Source: CAZMJP01 sp964566895 (GTDB taxonomy: Bacteria; Patescibacteriota; Patescibacteriia; UBA2591; UBA6264). From it: a stretch of 10,670 bases of DNA. A program made the translations under genes and the position numbers. Below the pieces are notes generated by a model that saw nothing but the letters and a program-made list of their open reading frames with translations, searched no databases and was not told the DNA's origin. Every line of letters starts with the position of its first letter. The first letter of the stretch is position 1. This document shows positions 5,061-10,670 of the stretch, piece after piece. The stretch spans positions 1 to 10,670 of the forward strand of contig CAZMJP010000020.1 in the NCBI GenBank assembly GCA_964566895.1, given 5' to 3'.

Positions 5061-6776
5061 TTAAATACTGTCCAATTTCTCTTTTATTTCTTCGGGTAAA
5101 AAGGGCCGACCGTCGTATTTCAAGACTTTCCGGTCTACCCCCACACCAGGATTTTTGGTGTGGGGGTCTATTTTTATTGAGTAACGATCTAAAACATCCG
5201 CCAACTGTCCGGTGGCGCTCGCCTCCACTAAAACCGTTCTTTTCACGCCTTTCAAGGCCCTTCTTATTTGTTTTTCCGGCCAGGGTTGGATAATGACCGG
5301 CTGGATTACTTTAAACCCCATCTGTACCGCCGCTTCCCGGGCCGGACCAACGGTTGACCCCCAAACAATAACCGCTTTTGACGAATTCTTTTTCCCGTAA
5401 ACTTCCACCGCCGGCAAACACTCGGTTTGCCGCTTCATCAATTCAAATTTCCGCAATCTTTTATTTTGCATCAACGCCACATTCTTCTCATCTTCCACTC
5501 CCAAACCGAATTCGTCGTGTTCGTAACTGGTGGCTTTAACCACGGCTCTTTTATCGCCAGGAAAAGCCAAAGGAGAAATCCCGTTTTTCGTATTTTGATA
5601 TCTTTGATATTCGCCTTTTCTATCCCAGATTAGGGGTTTTTCAATTTTAATTTTATTCAAGACGCCAAAGTCAAAATCAAAAGTGCTTTCGGAAACTTGT
5701 TTATCTATCAGTAAAACAACCGGTGTTTGACACTGCCAAGCGAGGTTTAAAGATTTGCCCGCCCAAAAATAGGCCTGTCTGGCGTCGCCAGGGGCAATGA
5801 CAAATTTCAAAATGTCGCCGTGCCCGGCGGACAAGACAAAAGACAAGTCCCCCTGAGCCGTGTAAGTTGGCACGCCGGTGGCTGGTCCGGTTCTCTGGCT
5901 CTCGACAATAAGCATCGGTATTTCGCTCTGAACCGCCAGACTTAAAGCCTCAGTCATTAAAGCAAAACCTCCGCCCGAGGTTCCGACCATCGTTCTGGCG
6001 CCGGCGTATGCCGCGCCTAAAGCCGCATTAATCACCCCGATTTCATTTTCCATTTGAATTGTTTTAACTCCAAACTCTTTTTCCTTTTTGGCAAAATAAT
6101 GCAAAATTCCGGTCGCTGGCGTCATCGGGTAAGCAAAATAAAAAATCAAACCGGCTTTAACCGCGCCTAAACAAACGGCTTGATTGCCCGTCAATAATGT
6201 TAAGGATTTTCGATTTGTTCCTTTTCTCAATCTGACCAGCTTCGGCGCGCCTTTAAAACCCGTTTCCGCCACTTTTAAATTCAAGTCCGGCCATTTTTTA
6301 AATTCTTTTTTTAAAATCCTGGCTAAAACCGGCCAACCAACTCCGATAACTTTGGCAAAACCGGCAACCAGGGCGATATTTTCCATTATTGGCGCGCCGC
6401 CGGCTTGCTGAACAATCGTTTTCAGCGGCAAGCCGACAAATCTCATCTTTCTGTCTTTGGTAAAACGGGTTGAAAAAGAGACCTTCTCGTCATCGTAAAT
6501 AACTATGCCATTTTTATCCAAATCTTTTTGGTGTTGATTAAAAGTATTTTTGTCCAAAGCCAAAAGAAAATCTATTTTTCTCCGGGACGACAAAACCTCT
6601 TGATTTGAAGCCCTAATTTGAGAAAAGTTATGCCCGCCCCTGATGAGCGACTGATAATCGTCGTAAATAAAAATCCGATAGCCAAGCTCGGAAAATAACT
6701 TGCCAATAATAAGACCAGCTCGACGCGAACCTTGTCCGGCTTCTCCGCCAATTAAAATTGAATAATCATTAACCAT
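5061..6776 (-). CDS. korA: 2-oxoacid:ferredoxin oxidoreductase, fused gamma-alpha subunit, with an 11-residue palindromic insertion
   Basis: This 571-aa subunit joins the gamma domain (about 1-190, with GGEAGQG and SLIRGGHN) to the alpha pyrimidine-binding domain and its C-terminal domain. YPMTPATG (216-223) matches the YPITPS substrate loop of two-subunit enzymes. The typical C-terminal KYDGRPFLPEEI is present. I chose the ATG at 6776, because the ATG at 6815 lies inside the upstream gene and adds 13 residues before VNDYSILIGGEAGQG that do not belong to the fold. The start is 13 nt after the stop of the thioredoxin-CcdA gene, so the genes are cotranscribed. Residues 538-548 (PHTKNPGVGVD) are encoded by a palindromic element. 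Without them the text reads YSIKIDRKVLKYDGRPF, a normal family sequence. The insertion lies in a loop near the C-terminus, away from the ThDP site, and probably does not inactivate the enzyme. Confidence 0.92.
   Translation of the reverse strand: MVNDYSILIGGEAGQGSRRAGLIIGKLFSELGYRIFIYDDYQSLIRGGHNFSQIRASNQEVLSSRRKIDFLLALDKNTFNQHQKDLDKNGIVIYDDEKVSFSTRFTKDRKMRFVGLPLKTIVQQAGGAPIMENIALVAGFAKVIGVGWPVLARILKKEFKKWPDLNLKVAETGFKGAPKLVRLRKGTNRKSLTLLTGNQAVCLGAVKAGLIFYFAYPMTPATGILHYFAKKEKEFGVKTIQMENEIGVINAALGAAYAGARTMVGTSGGGFALMTEALSLAVQSEIPMLIVESQRTGPATGVPTYTAQGDLSFVLSAGHGDILKFVIAPGDARQAYFWAGKSLNLAWQCQTPVVLLIDKQVSESTFDFDFGVLNKIKIEKPLIWDRKGEYQRYQNTKNGISPLAFPGDKRAVVKATSYEHDEFGLGVEDEKNVALMQNKRLRKFELMKRQTECLPAVEVYGKKNSSKAVIVWGSTVGPAREAAVQMGFKVIQPVIIQPWPEKQIRRALKGVKRTVLVEASATGQLADVLDRYSIKIDPHTKNPGVGVDRKVLKYDGRPFLPEEIKEKLDSI
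5134..5170. repeat. Palindromic element inserted in frame in korA (copy 1)
   Basis: The palindrome spans 5137-5167: arms ACCCCCACACCA and TGGTGTGGGGGT, 12 bp perfect, with a 7-nt loop. Its 29-nt core (5138-5166) is flanked by the direct repeat TCTA (5134-5137, 5167-5170); GGTCTA also matches over 6 bp if the core is taken as 5138-5164. The core plus one repeat copy is 33 bp, exactly 11 codons. Precise excision restores a normal korA reading. It shares length and 23 of 31 positions with the palindrome at 8849-8879. Confidence 0.85.
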
Positions 6777-6789
6777 AAAACTCAAAATT

Positions 6790-8043
6790 TTAAACCAAAC
6801 CAAAAAACATAGCAAAACCCAACATCAAAATAATCGCCCCGGCCGCCAAGTGCAGATATTTGATGTTCTTGTCTTTCCATTCGGCAACACTCTGTACTCC
6901 TATTACGCCCAGATAAACAATACCGGTAATAATTAACATCGGTAAAATAAAAATCAAGTTATAAAACAACAGCCAAGGTAATAATTTAAATAAACTCAAA
7001 GAGCATAAAATACCACCGCAAATCACGTAAGGCCCGATAGTGCAAGGCAGTAAAAAGAGCGTAACAAAAATTCCAACCACTAAGGCCCCTGCGGGCGAGG
7101 TAACTCGGGAAATTATTTTTTTGACTTTGGGCCTCAAAAACATCGGCATTTCCGTACCCAAACTGCCGGGCTTATATTTGAAAAAATCCTTAACGTTTAA
7201 AATTCCCAAAATAACGGCTAGCGCGCCCAAAACTTTATAAAGCCAAAAACGAATAAAATTAAAAACTTGAGCCAACTGGAAAAGTCTAATAATAACCAAG
7301 CCGTAAACGAGGTACATAATGAAAACAGAAAGACAAAAACCCAGTCCGGCCAATAAAACTTTTCTCTTATTCTCCGGGTTATAAGTCAAAATAGCAATCA
7401 GCATTAAGGTCAAAACAGCCAAAGCGCAGGGATTAACAGCGTCAACCATAGCCAAAGACAAAATCTTAAAAACAGTAAGTTTTGATTGAGGTTCGGTTGG
7501 AGGCTCGACTGGTTGAGAGAGACCGACCGGCTTGAGAAAAAAGTTTTTTCCGTGTAAGATATTCGGCCGGCCCGGTAAAGCGGTAAAATCCAAATTCTCC
7601 GGACTGACCATAGCCCCATCGGCCAAAGCGCACTTATTCCCTTTAAATTTAATTATTAAGCGGTCGAGATTATTCAAAATTGGTGCGTCACCGACAAAAT
7701 GATTATCTTTGTTAAAAACGACTAAAGGAATACTCAATCCCGAACCATAAATGTCGTCATATTTAAGAATCAATTGGCCATTTTCCTGATATTGGGAAAG
7801 ATTATATTCAAGCACAACCAAGTTCGGATATCTTTCCAATAAATCCCCGTGAATTACCGGACTGACTTTAGCGCAATGGGGGCAATCAGAGTTGGTGAAA
7901 TAAATAAAACAAGTGAATTCTCCACTACCCGCCGTTGAAGGTATGGCTGGTTGTTCCTGCGCTCCTGTTTTGCCGGAAAAAAATCCCAAACAAACCGCCA
8001 CCGATAAAATAAGAATTGTTTTAAATAATTTTTTCTTTCTCAT
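6790..8043 (-). CDS. Secreted-thioredoxin / CcdA membrane fusion protein
   Basis: This 417-aa membrane protein probably transfers reducing equivalents across the membrane to an extracytoplasmic thioredoxin domain. An N-terminal signal or anchor (MRKKK plus a hydrophobic stretch) is followed by a thioredoxin-like domain with CPHC and a cis-Pro in SIPLVVF. A Pro-rich linker leads to a CcdA/DsbD-type domain with about six membrane segments, and Cys in AVNPCA and LLPCT are the expected channel cysteines. This order (thioredoxin before channel) is the reverse of the C-terminal thioredoxin of DsbD. I prefer the ATG at 8043. An ATG at 8064 is in frame and would add MLNLLLN, but the predicted transcription start falls at about 8062. 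It is the first gene of an operon with korA and korB. The final reductant and targets are unknown. Confidence 0.82.
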   Translation of the reverse strand: MRKKKLFKTILILSVAVCLGFFSGKTGAQEQPAIPSTAGSGEFTCFIYFTNSDCPHCAKVSPVIHGDLLERYPNLVVLEYNLSQYQENGQLILKYDDIYGSGLSIPLVVFNKDNHFVGDAPILNNLDRLIIKFKGNKCALADGAMVSPENLDFTALPGRPNILHGKNFFLKPVGLSQPVEPPTEPQSKLTVFKILSLAMVDAVNPCALAVLTLMLIAILTYNPENKRKVLLAGLGFCLSVFIMYLVYGLVIIRLFQLAQVFNFIRFWLYKVLGALAVILGILNVKDFFKYKPGSLGTEMPMFLRPKVKKIISRVTSPAGALVVGIFVTLFLLPCTIGPYVICGGILCSLSLFKLLPWLLFYNLIFILPMLIITGIVYLGVIGVQSVAEWKDKNIKYLHLAAGAIILMLGFAMFFGLV

Positions 8044-8068
8044 ATTAAGTAATAAGTTTAACATAAAA

Positions 8069-8096
8069 ATAATAAATTGACTATGCCTTTTTCCAA
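8069..8096 (-). promoter_or_regulatory. Candidate promoter of the thioredoxin-CcdA/korAB operon
   Basis: On the minus strand TTGGAA (8091-8096) and TATTAT (8069-8074) are separated by 16 nt, with 4 of 6 and 5 of 6 matches. Transcription would start near 8062, leaving a leader of about 19 nt before the ATG at 8043. It overlaps the divergent plus-strand promoter, so the two may compete. Confidence 0.4.
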
Positions 8097-8105
8097 TGTT
8101 AGAAT
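8077..8105 (+). promoter_or_regulatory. Promoter of the CcdA-FeS/amrS operon
   Basis: TTGACT (8077-8082), a 17-nt spacer and TAGAAT (8100-8105) match 5 of 6 bases in each hexamer. A TG at 8097-8098 gives an extended -10. The predicted start near 8112 leaves a leader of about 80 nt that contains the palindrome at 8129-8170. Confidence 0.65.
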
Positions 8106-8120
8106 AATCAATATCCCAAC

Positions 8121-8177
8121 GTTTTAATACCCGCCCCGTAGTCCCCGACGAAGTCGGGATACTACCGGGGTTTTAAT
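8121..8177. repeat. Intergenic palindrome flanked by 8-bp direct repeats
   Basis: GTTTTAAT occurs at 8121-8128 and 8170-8177. Between them lies an imperfect hairpin: CCCGAC/GTCGGG around a GAA loop (8143-8157), then GTAGT/ACTAC, then CCCC/GGGG, with single small bulges. The total is about 15 bp. It lies in the leader of the downstream operon and ends in GGGGTTTTAAT on the plus strand, so it could attenuate transcription. The direct repeats suggest a miniature insertion. Its sequence differs from the 31-nt palindromes in the coding regions. Confidence 0.65.
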
Positions 8178-8191
8178 GTCTTAATGCTTTT

Positions 8192-9520
8192 ATGAATCTA
8201 CTTTTTGACGGATTTTTATTGGGCTTATCAGCCGGTATTTTTTGTCTGACCTGGTGCGGGCCGGTTTTTGTTTCTTTAATTTTATCAGAAAAAAAGAATA
8301 TCAGACAGTCAGTCCTGCTTTTTTTGGAATTTATTATCGGACGATTGGCCGGCTATATCCTATTCGGTGCTATTTTCGGCTATTTGGGATCTAAGCTTCA
8401 AAACACGATCGTTCAAAAAATTAATTTAGGCGCCCTAATGCTTTTATCGTTTCTGCTGATTCTCTACGGGCTTGGCTTATTCAAAGAGAAACACAATCTT
8501 TGCCGGTTTTTCAAGAAAATAAGATTTCCTATTTTAGCCGGATTTTTAACCGGAGTTAACTTGTGCCCGCCATTTCTTTTATCCCTCTCTTATATCTTTA
8601 GGGCTGGTGAAATTATAAAGGGAATTTTATTTTTTATCAGCTTTTTTCTCGCCACCACTCTTTATCTCACCCCTCTCCTACTCCTCAATTATCTGAATAT
8701 CGGCCGAGCGTTTCAAAAAATAGCCAAACTTGCTTCTATTTTGGTCGGCGGCTTGTTTTTGATTTACGGCTTAAGCGCCGGGCTGGGGTCTTCTCCCCGG
8801 TCCTGTTTTGACTGCCCGCTCTTTAAAATGGAGCAAATACTAGGATTTACCCTCCCGCCAAAATTTTTGATGGGAGGGTTTATTCCCCTGATATTTTTTT
8901 GCCTGCTTATTTTAGTGGCGATTATTTTATCCGTCAGCGGCAAATACCCTTGGTTGAGAAATTTTACTTTGCTTTTTTCCCTGCTTTATTTTGGTTTCTG
9001 GCTTAAAAACGTTCTTTGCCCCCTTAAAACTTTTCAAATGATGTTTATTGACGGCAGCAAGATTGTTACAAATTTAGTTTTATTTTTGTTTTTTCTTTTG
9101 CCGCTTATTTTAGCTCTGCTTTGGGGGAAAATTTACTGCCTCTGGCTCTGCCCTTTGGGCGCTTTTCAAGAATTCGTTTACAAAGGCAAAAACGCTCTAA
9201 AATGTAAATGTCTAAAAAATATCTATTTTAAAAGTAGAATCGCGGGACAAATTAAATATCTGGCGCTGGCTGTCATAATTACGTTTTTGTTGATTTTGAG
9301 AAAACCGATTCTTTGCGGGCTTGACCCTTTTGGCGCGCTTTTTGGCCGCTTTATTACTGCGACTTCAATAATTTTTCTTATCGTCTTGATTATTTTTTCT
9401 TTATTTATTTGGCGGCCCTGGTGTCAATTTTTCTGCCCTTATGGCGCGGTTTTAAGCTTGCTATCCAAAATATCGTTTTTTAAAAAGAACGGCAAAAAGG
9501 ATAGCGAATCTAAAGAATAA
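8192..9520 (+). CDS. CcdA/DsbD-like channel fused to a NapH/NosR-type FeS membrane domain
   Basis: This 442-aa polytopic membrane protein has two parts. Residues 1-200 resemble the CcdA/DsbD_2 (TauE/SafE-like) family: about six membrane segments, with Cys22 in WCGP and Cys125 in NLCPP as a candidate transmembrane thiol pair. A linker has CFDC (205-208). Residues 226-442 carry four or five membrane segments with two CxxxCP motifs typical of the Fer4_5 domain of NapH, NosR and CcoG, namely CLWLCPLGA (316-324) and CQFFCPYGA (411-419), plus Cys276, KCKC (337-340) and CGLDPFGALFG. The usual soluble ferredoxin domain is absent. The protein may move electrons from FeS centres to thiols, or reduce metals as CcoG does for copper. 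Residues 220-230 are encoded by a palindromic insertion. It is divergent from the thioredoxin-CcdA gene and 12 nt before amrS. Confidence 0.78.
   Translation: MNLLFDGFLLGLSAGIFCLTWCGPVFVSLILSEKKNIRQSVLLFLEFIIGRLAGYILFGAIFGYLGSKLQNTIVQKINLGALMLLSFLLILYGLGLFKEKHNLCRFFKKIRFPILAGFLTGVNLCPPFLLSLSYIFRAGEIIKGILFFISFFLATTLYLTPLLLLNYLNIGRAFQKIAKLASILVGGLFLIYGLSAGLGSSPRSCFDCPLFKMEQILGFTLPPKFLMGGFIPLIFFCLLILVAIILSVSGKYPWLRNFTLLFSLLYFGFWLKNVLCPLKTFQMMFIDGSKIVTNLVLFLFFLLPLILALLWGKIYCLWLCPLGAFQEFVYKGKNALKCKCLKNIYFKSRIAGQIKYLALAVIITFLLILRKPILCGLDPFGALFGRFITATSIIFLIVLIIFSLFIWRPWCQFFCPYGAVLSLLSKISFFKKNGKKDSESKE
8846..8882. repeat. Palindromic element inserted in frame in the CcdA-FeS gene (copy 2)
   Basis: The palindrome spans 8849-8879, with outer arms ACCCTCCC and GGGAGGGT and an inner GCCAAA/TTTGAT region carrying one wobble and one mismatch. 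The 29-nt core (8850-8878) is flanked by TTTA (8846-8849, 8879-8882). The core plus one repeat is 33 bp and encodes TLPPKFLMGGF (residues 220-230). Excision would join ILGF directly to IPLIFF with the frame intact. It has the same length as the korA element and 23 of 31 identical positions. Confidence 0.75.
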
Positions 9521-9532
9521 TTTTATTTTAAT

Positions 9533-10645
9533 ATGCAACGTAAAATTTTATCAATTGTTGTTTTGATTCTCATTTTAACGGTTTCTCTTTTTTACTTTAT
9601 TAAATATAATTTTGGCGAAGAAAAGGCGAATATAGCGGAATTAAAAGAAGCAAGTTATTATCAAAAATTGGCCGGCGGCGCGGTTCAGTGCCAACTTTGT
9701 CCGCGTTTTTGCGTTTTAGCCGAGGGCGAAATAGGTTTTTGTCGAGTTCGAAAAAACATTCAGGGCAAACTTCATTCCTTGGTTTATAGCCAGCCGGTTA
9801 GTATTCATTTGGACCCGATTGAAAAAAAACCTTTGTTTCATTTTTTGCCCGGGACTATGGCTTACTCAATCGCCACTGTCGGCTGCAATTTACGCTGTCT
9901 TTATTGTCAGAATTGGGAAATCTCCCAGGTCTCGCCGGAACAAGTTAAAAGCGTTAAAATGACTCCGGAGCAGGTAGTGGAACAGGCCCTGGCTTCCGGC
10001 GCCAAGAGCATCGCCTATACTTATTCTGAACCGACTGTTTTTTACGAATATATGTTAGAAACCGCTAAATTAGCGCGGCAAAAGGGCTTGAAAAACATAA
10101 TGATTAGTGCCGGTTATATCAATCCTGAACCATTAAAAGAATTGTGCCAATATCTCGACGCGATAAAAATTGATTTAAAAGCCTTTAATGACAATTTTTA
10201 CAAGCGGATTGTTGGCGGAGAATTGGCGCCGGTTTTAGAGACTTTAAAAACAATTAAACAACAAGATGTTTGGTTGGAAATCGTTTATTTGGTTATTCCC
10301 GGGGAAAACGACCAGCCGGAAGAGATAAAAGCAATGAGCCGCTGGATTAAGGAGAATTTGGGCGAGGATGTGCCGCTCCATTTTTCTCGTTTTCATCCGA
10401 TGTACAAGTTAATCAATTTGCCGCCGACTCCGGAGCAAACCGTCAAAAATTTGCGGCAAATCGCTTTAAACGAAGGTTTAAAATACGTTTATACCGGCAA
10501 TTTAGGCGACGAAGAAACAGAGTCAACTTATTGTCCAACATCAAAACAGGCGGCAATTAAACGTCAGGGTTATTTCATTAAAGAAATAAATCTAACCGAC
10601 GGCCGATGTTTTGACGGCGAAAAAATACCCGGTATTTGGGAATAA
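9533..10645 (+). CDS. amrS: Membrane-anchored AmrS-type radical SAM enzyme (AmmeMemoRadiSam family)
   Basis: This 370-aa protein carries the radical SAM motif CNLRCLYC (Cys118, 122, 125), preceded by the family-specific cluster C53-x2-C56-x3-C60 and C70 in GFCRVR. DPIEKKPLFHFLPG (94-107), TVGCN and CQNWEIS are strong AmrS signatures. AmrS commonly occurs with Memo and AMMECR1 proteins; its substrate is not known to me. Two features are odd. Residues 5-23 form a hydrophobic segment after MQRK, so the enzyme is tethered to the membrane, whereas family similarity begins near residue 38. The C-terminal knuckle, usually two CxxC pairs, keeps only Cys334 (YCPTS) and Cys359 (RCFDG). The start follows the upstream stop by 12 nt, so it is cotranscribed with the FeS membrane protein. 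No Shine-Dalgarno is visible. Confidence 0.88.
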   Translation: MQRKILSIVVLILILTVSLFYFIKYNFGEEKANIAELKEASYYQKLAGGAVQCQLCPRFCVLAEGEIGFCRVRKNIQGKLHSLVYSQPVSIHLDPIEKKPLFHFLPGTMAYSIATVGCNLRCLYCQNWEISQVSPEQVKSVKMTPEQVVEQALASGAKSIAYTYSEPTVFYEYMLETAKLARQKGLKNIMISAGYINPEPLKELCQYLDAIKIDLKAFNDNFYKRIVGGELAPVLETLKTIKQQDVWLEIVYLVIPGENDQPEEIKAMSRWIKENLGEDVPLHFSRFHPMYKLINLPPTPEQTVKNLRQIALNEGLKYVYTGNLGDEETESTYCPTSKQAAIKRQGYFIKEINLTDGRCFDGEKIPGIWE

Positions 10646-10658
10646 AAATAAATAAATT

Positions 10659-10670
10659 ATGTCTGATTTT
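10659..10670 (+). CDS. Possible start of the next gene in the operon (4 codons)
   Basis: An ATG 13 nt after the amrS stop reads MSDF to the end of the window. The spacing and the A/T-rich leader match those of the other genes here. Too little is visible to assign a function; a Memo or AMMECR1 homologue would fit the family context, but nothing in the bases shows this. Confidence 0.3.

Noticed and set aside
5033..5293. Plus-strand open frame opposite korB/korA
   Set aside because: It is antisense to the well-supported korA, with no recognisable protein features or leader.
6777..6815. Upstream ATG at 6815 as the korA start
   Set aside because: It lies inside the preceding gene and adds 13 hydrophobic residues before the conserved VNDYSILIGGEAGQG; the ATG at 6776 fits the family.
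8141..8177. Hairpin read as a terminator of an upstream gene
   Set aside because: The genes on either side diverge from this region, so no transcript ends here; leader attenuation or a mobile palindrome fits better.
8784..8803. GGGG/CCCC inverted repeat near 8786-8800
   Set aside because: Only 4 bp, within ordinary coding sequence (GLGSSPRS), with no flanking repeats; expected by chance.
1..10670. CRISPR arrays, insertion sequences with transposases, prophage or origin sequences
   Set aside because: No spaced direct-repeat array, transposase, integrase or origin-like cluster is visible; the only mobile-like signals are the small palindromes.

Overview
The window looks like bacterial chromosome from a small-genome, AT-rich lineage. 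The best guess is a Candidate Phyla Radiation (Patescibacteria) bacterium, but this is an inference from gene content and style and not a proven placement. Supporting points are sigma70-type promoters (one is a perfect TTGACA-N16-TATAAT), tightly packed genes with almost no Shine-Dalgarno sequences, a tRNA-Gly without an encoded CCA, and a ferredoxin-linked 2-oxoacid oxidoreductase next to a non-oxidative pentose phosphate operon. TGA appears to be a normal stop (it ends rpe), so there is no sign of the Gly recoding seen in Gracilibacteria/SR1.

Layout. Positions 1-48 hold the 3' part of a tRNA-Pro. Positions 157-1083 (+) encode an AhpF-like thioredoxin reductase. A minus-strand operon rpiB -> rpe -> tkt (3912 to 1153) supplies the non-oxidative pentose phosphate pathway. 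It is interrupted by a run of exactly 100 N that hides the rpe N-terminus and the last residues of RpiB. Divergent promoters near 3989-4060 drive this operon and a tRNA-Gly(UCC) at 4099-4169 that has two unusual bases. A long hairpin at 4190-4228 separates the tRNA from the convergent 3' end of a second minus-strand operon: thioredoxin-CcdA membrane protein -> korA -> korB (8043 to 4270). Across overlapping divergent promoters lies a plus-strand operon: a CcdA-like/NapH-like iron-sulfur membrane fusion protein (8192-9520), a membrane-anchored AmrS-type radical SAM enzyme (9533-10645), and the first codons of one more gene.

How the genes may work together. KorAB should oxidise a 2-oxoacid and reduce ferredoxin. 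It shares an operon with a secreted-thioredoxin/CcdA protein and faces a gene that fuses a CcdA-like thiol-transfer channel to a NapH/NosR-type FeS domain. A reasonable but untested model is a ferredoxin-powered route that carries reducing equivalents across the membrane to extracytoplasmic thiols or metal centres.

The most novel signal is in the DNA. Two 31-nt palindromes of the same length (23/31 identical, with compensatory stem changes) lie in frame inside korA and inside the membrane fusion gene. Each is flanked by a 4-bp direct repeat (TCTA, TTTA), so each adds exactly 33 bp, or 11 codons. They look like members of a miniature palindromic element family that tolerates insertion in protein-coding genes, comparable in style to Rickettsia palindromic elements. 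A third, different palindrome flanked by 8-bp direct repeats sits in the leader of the fusion gene.
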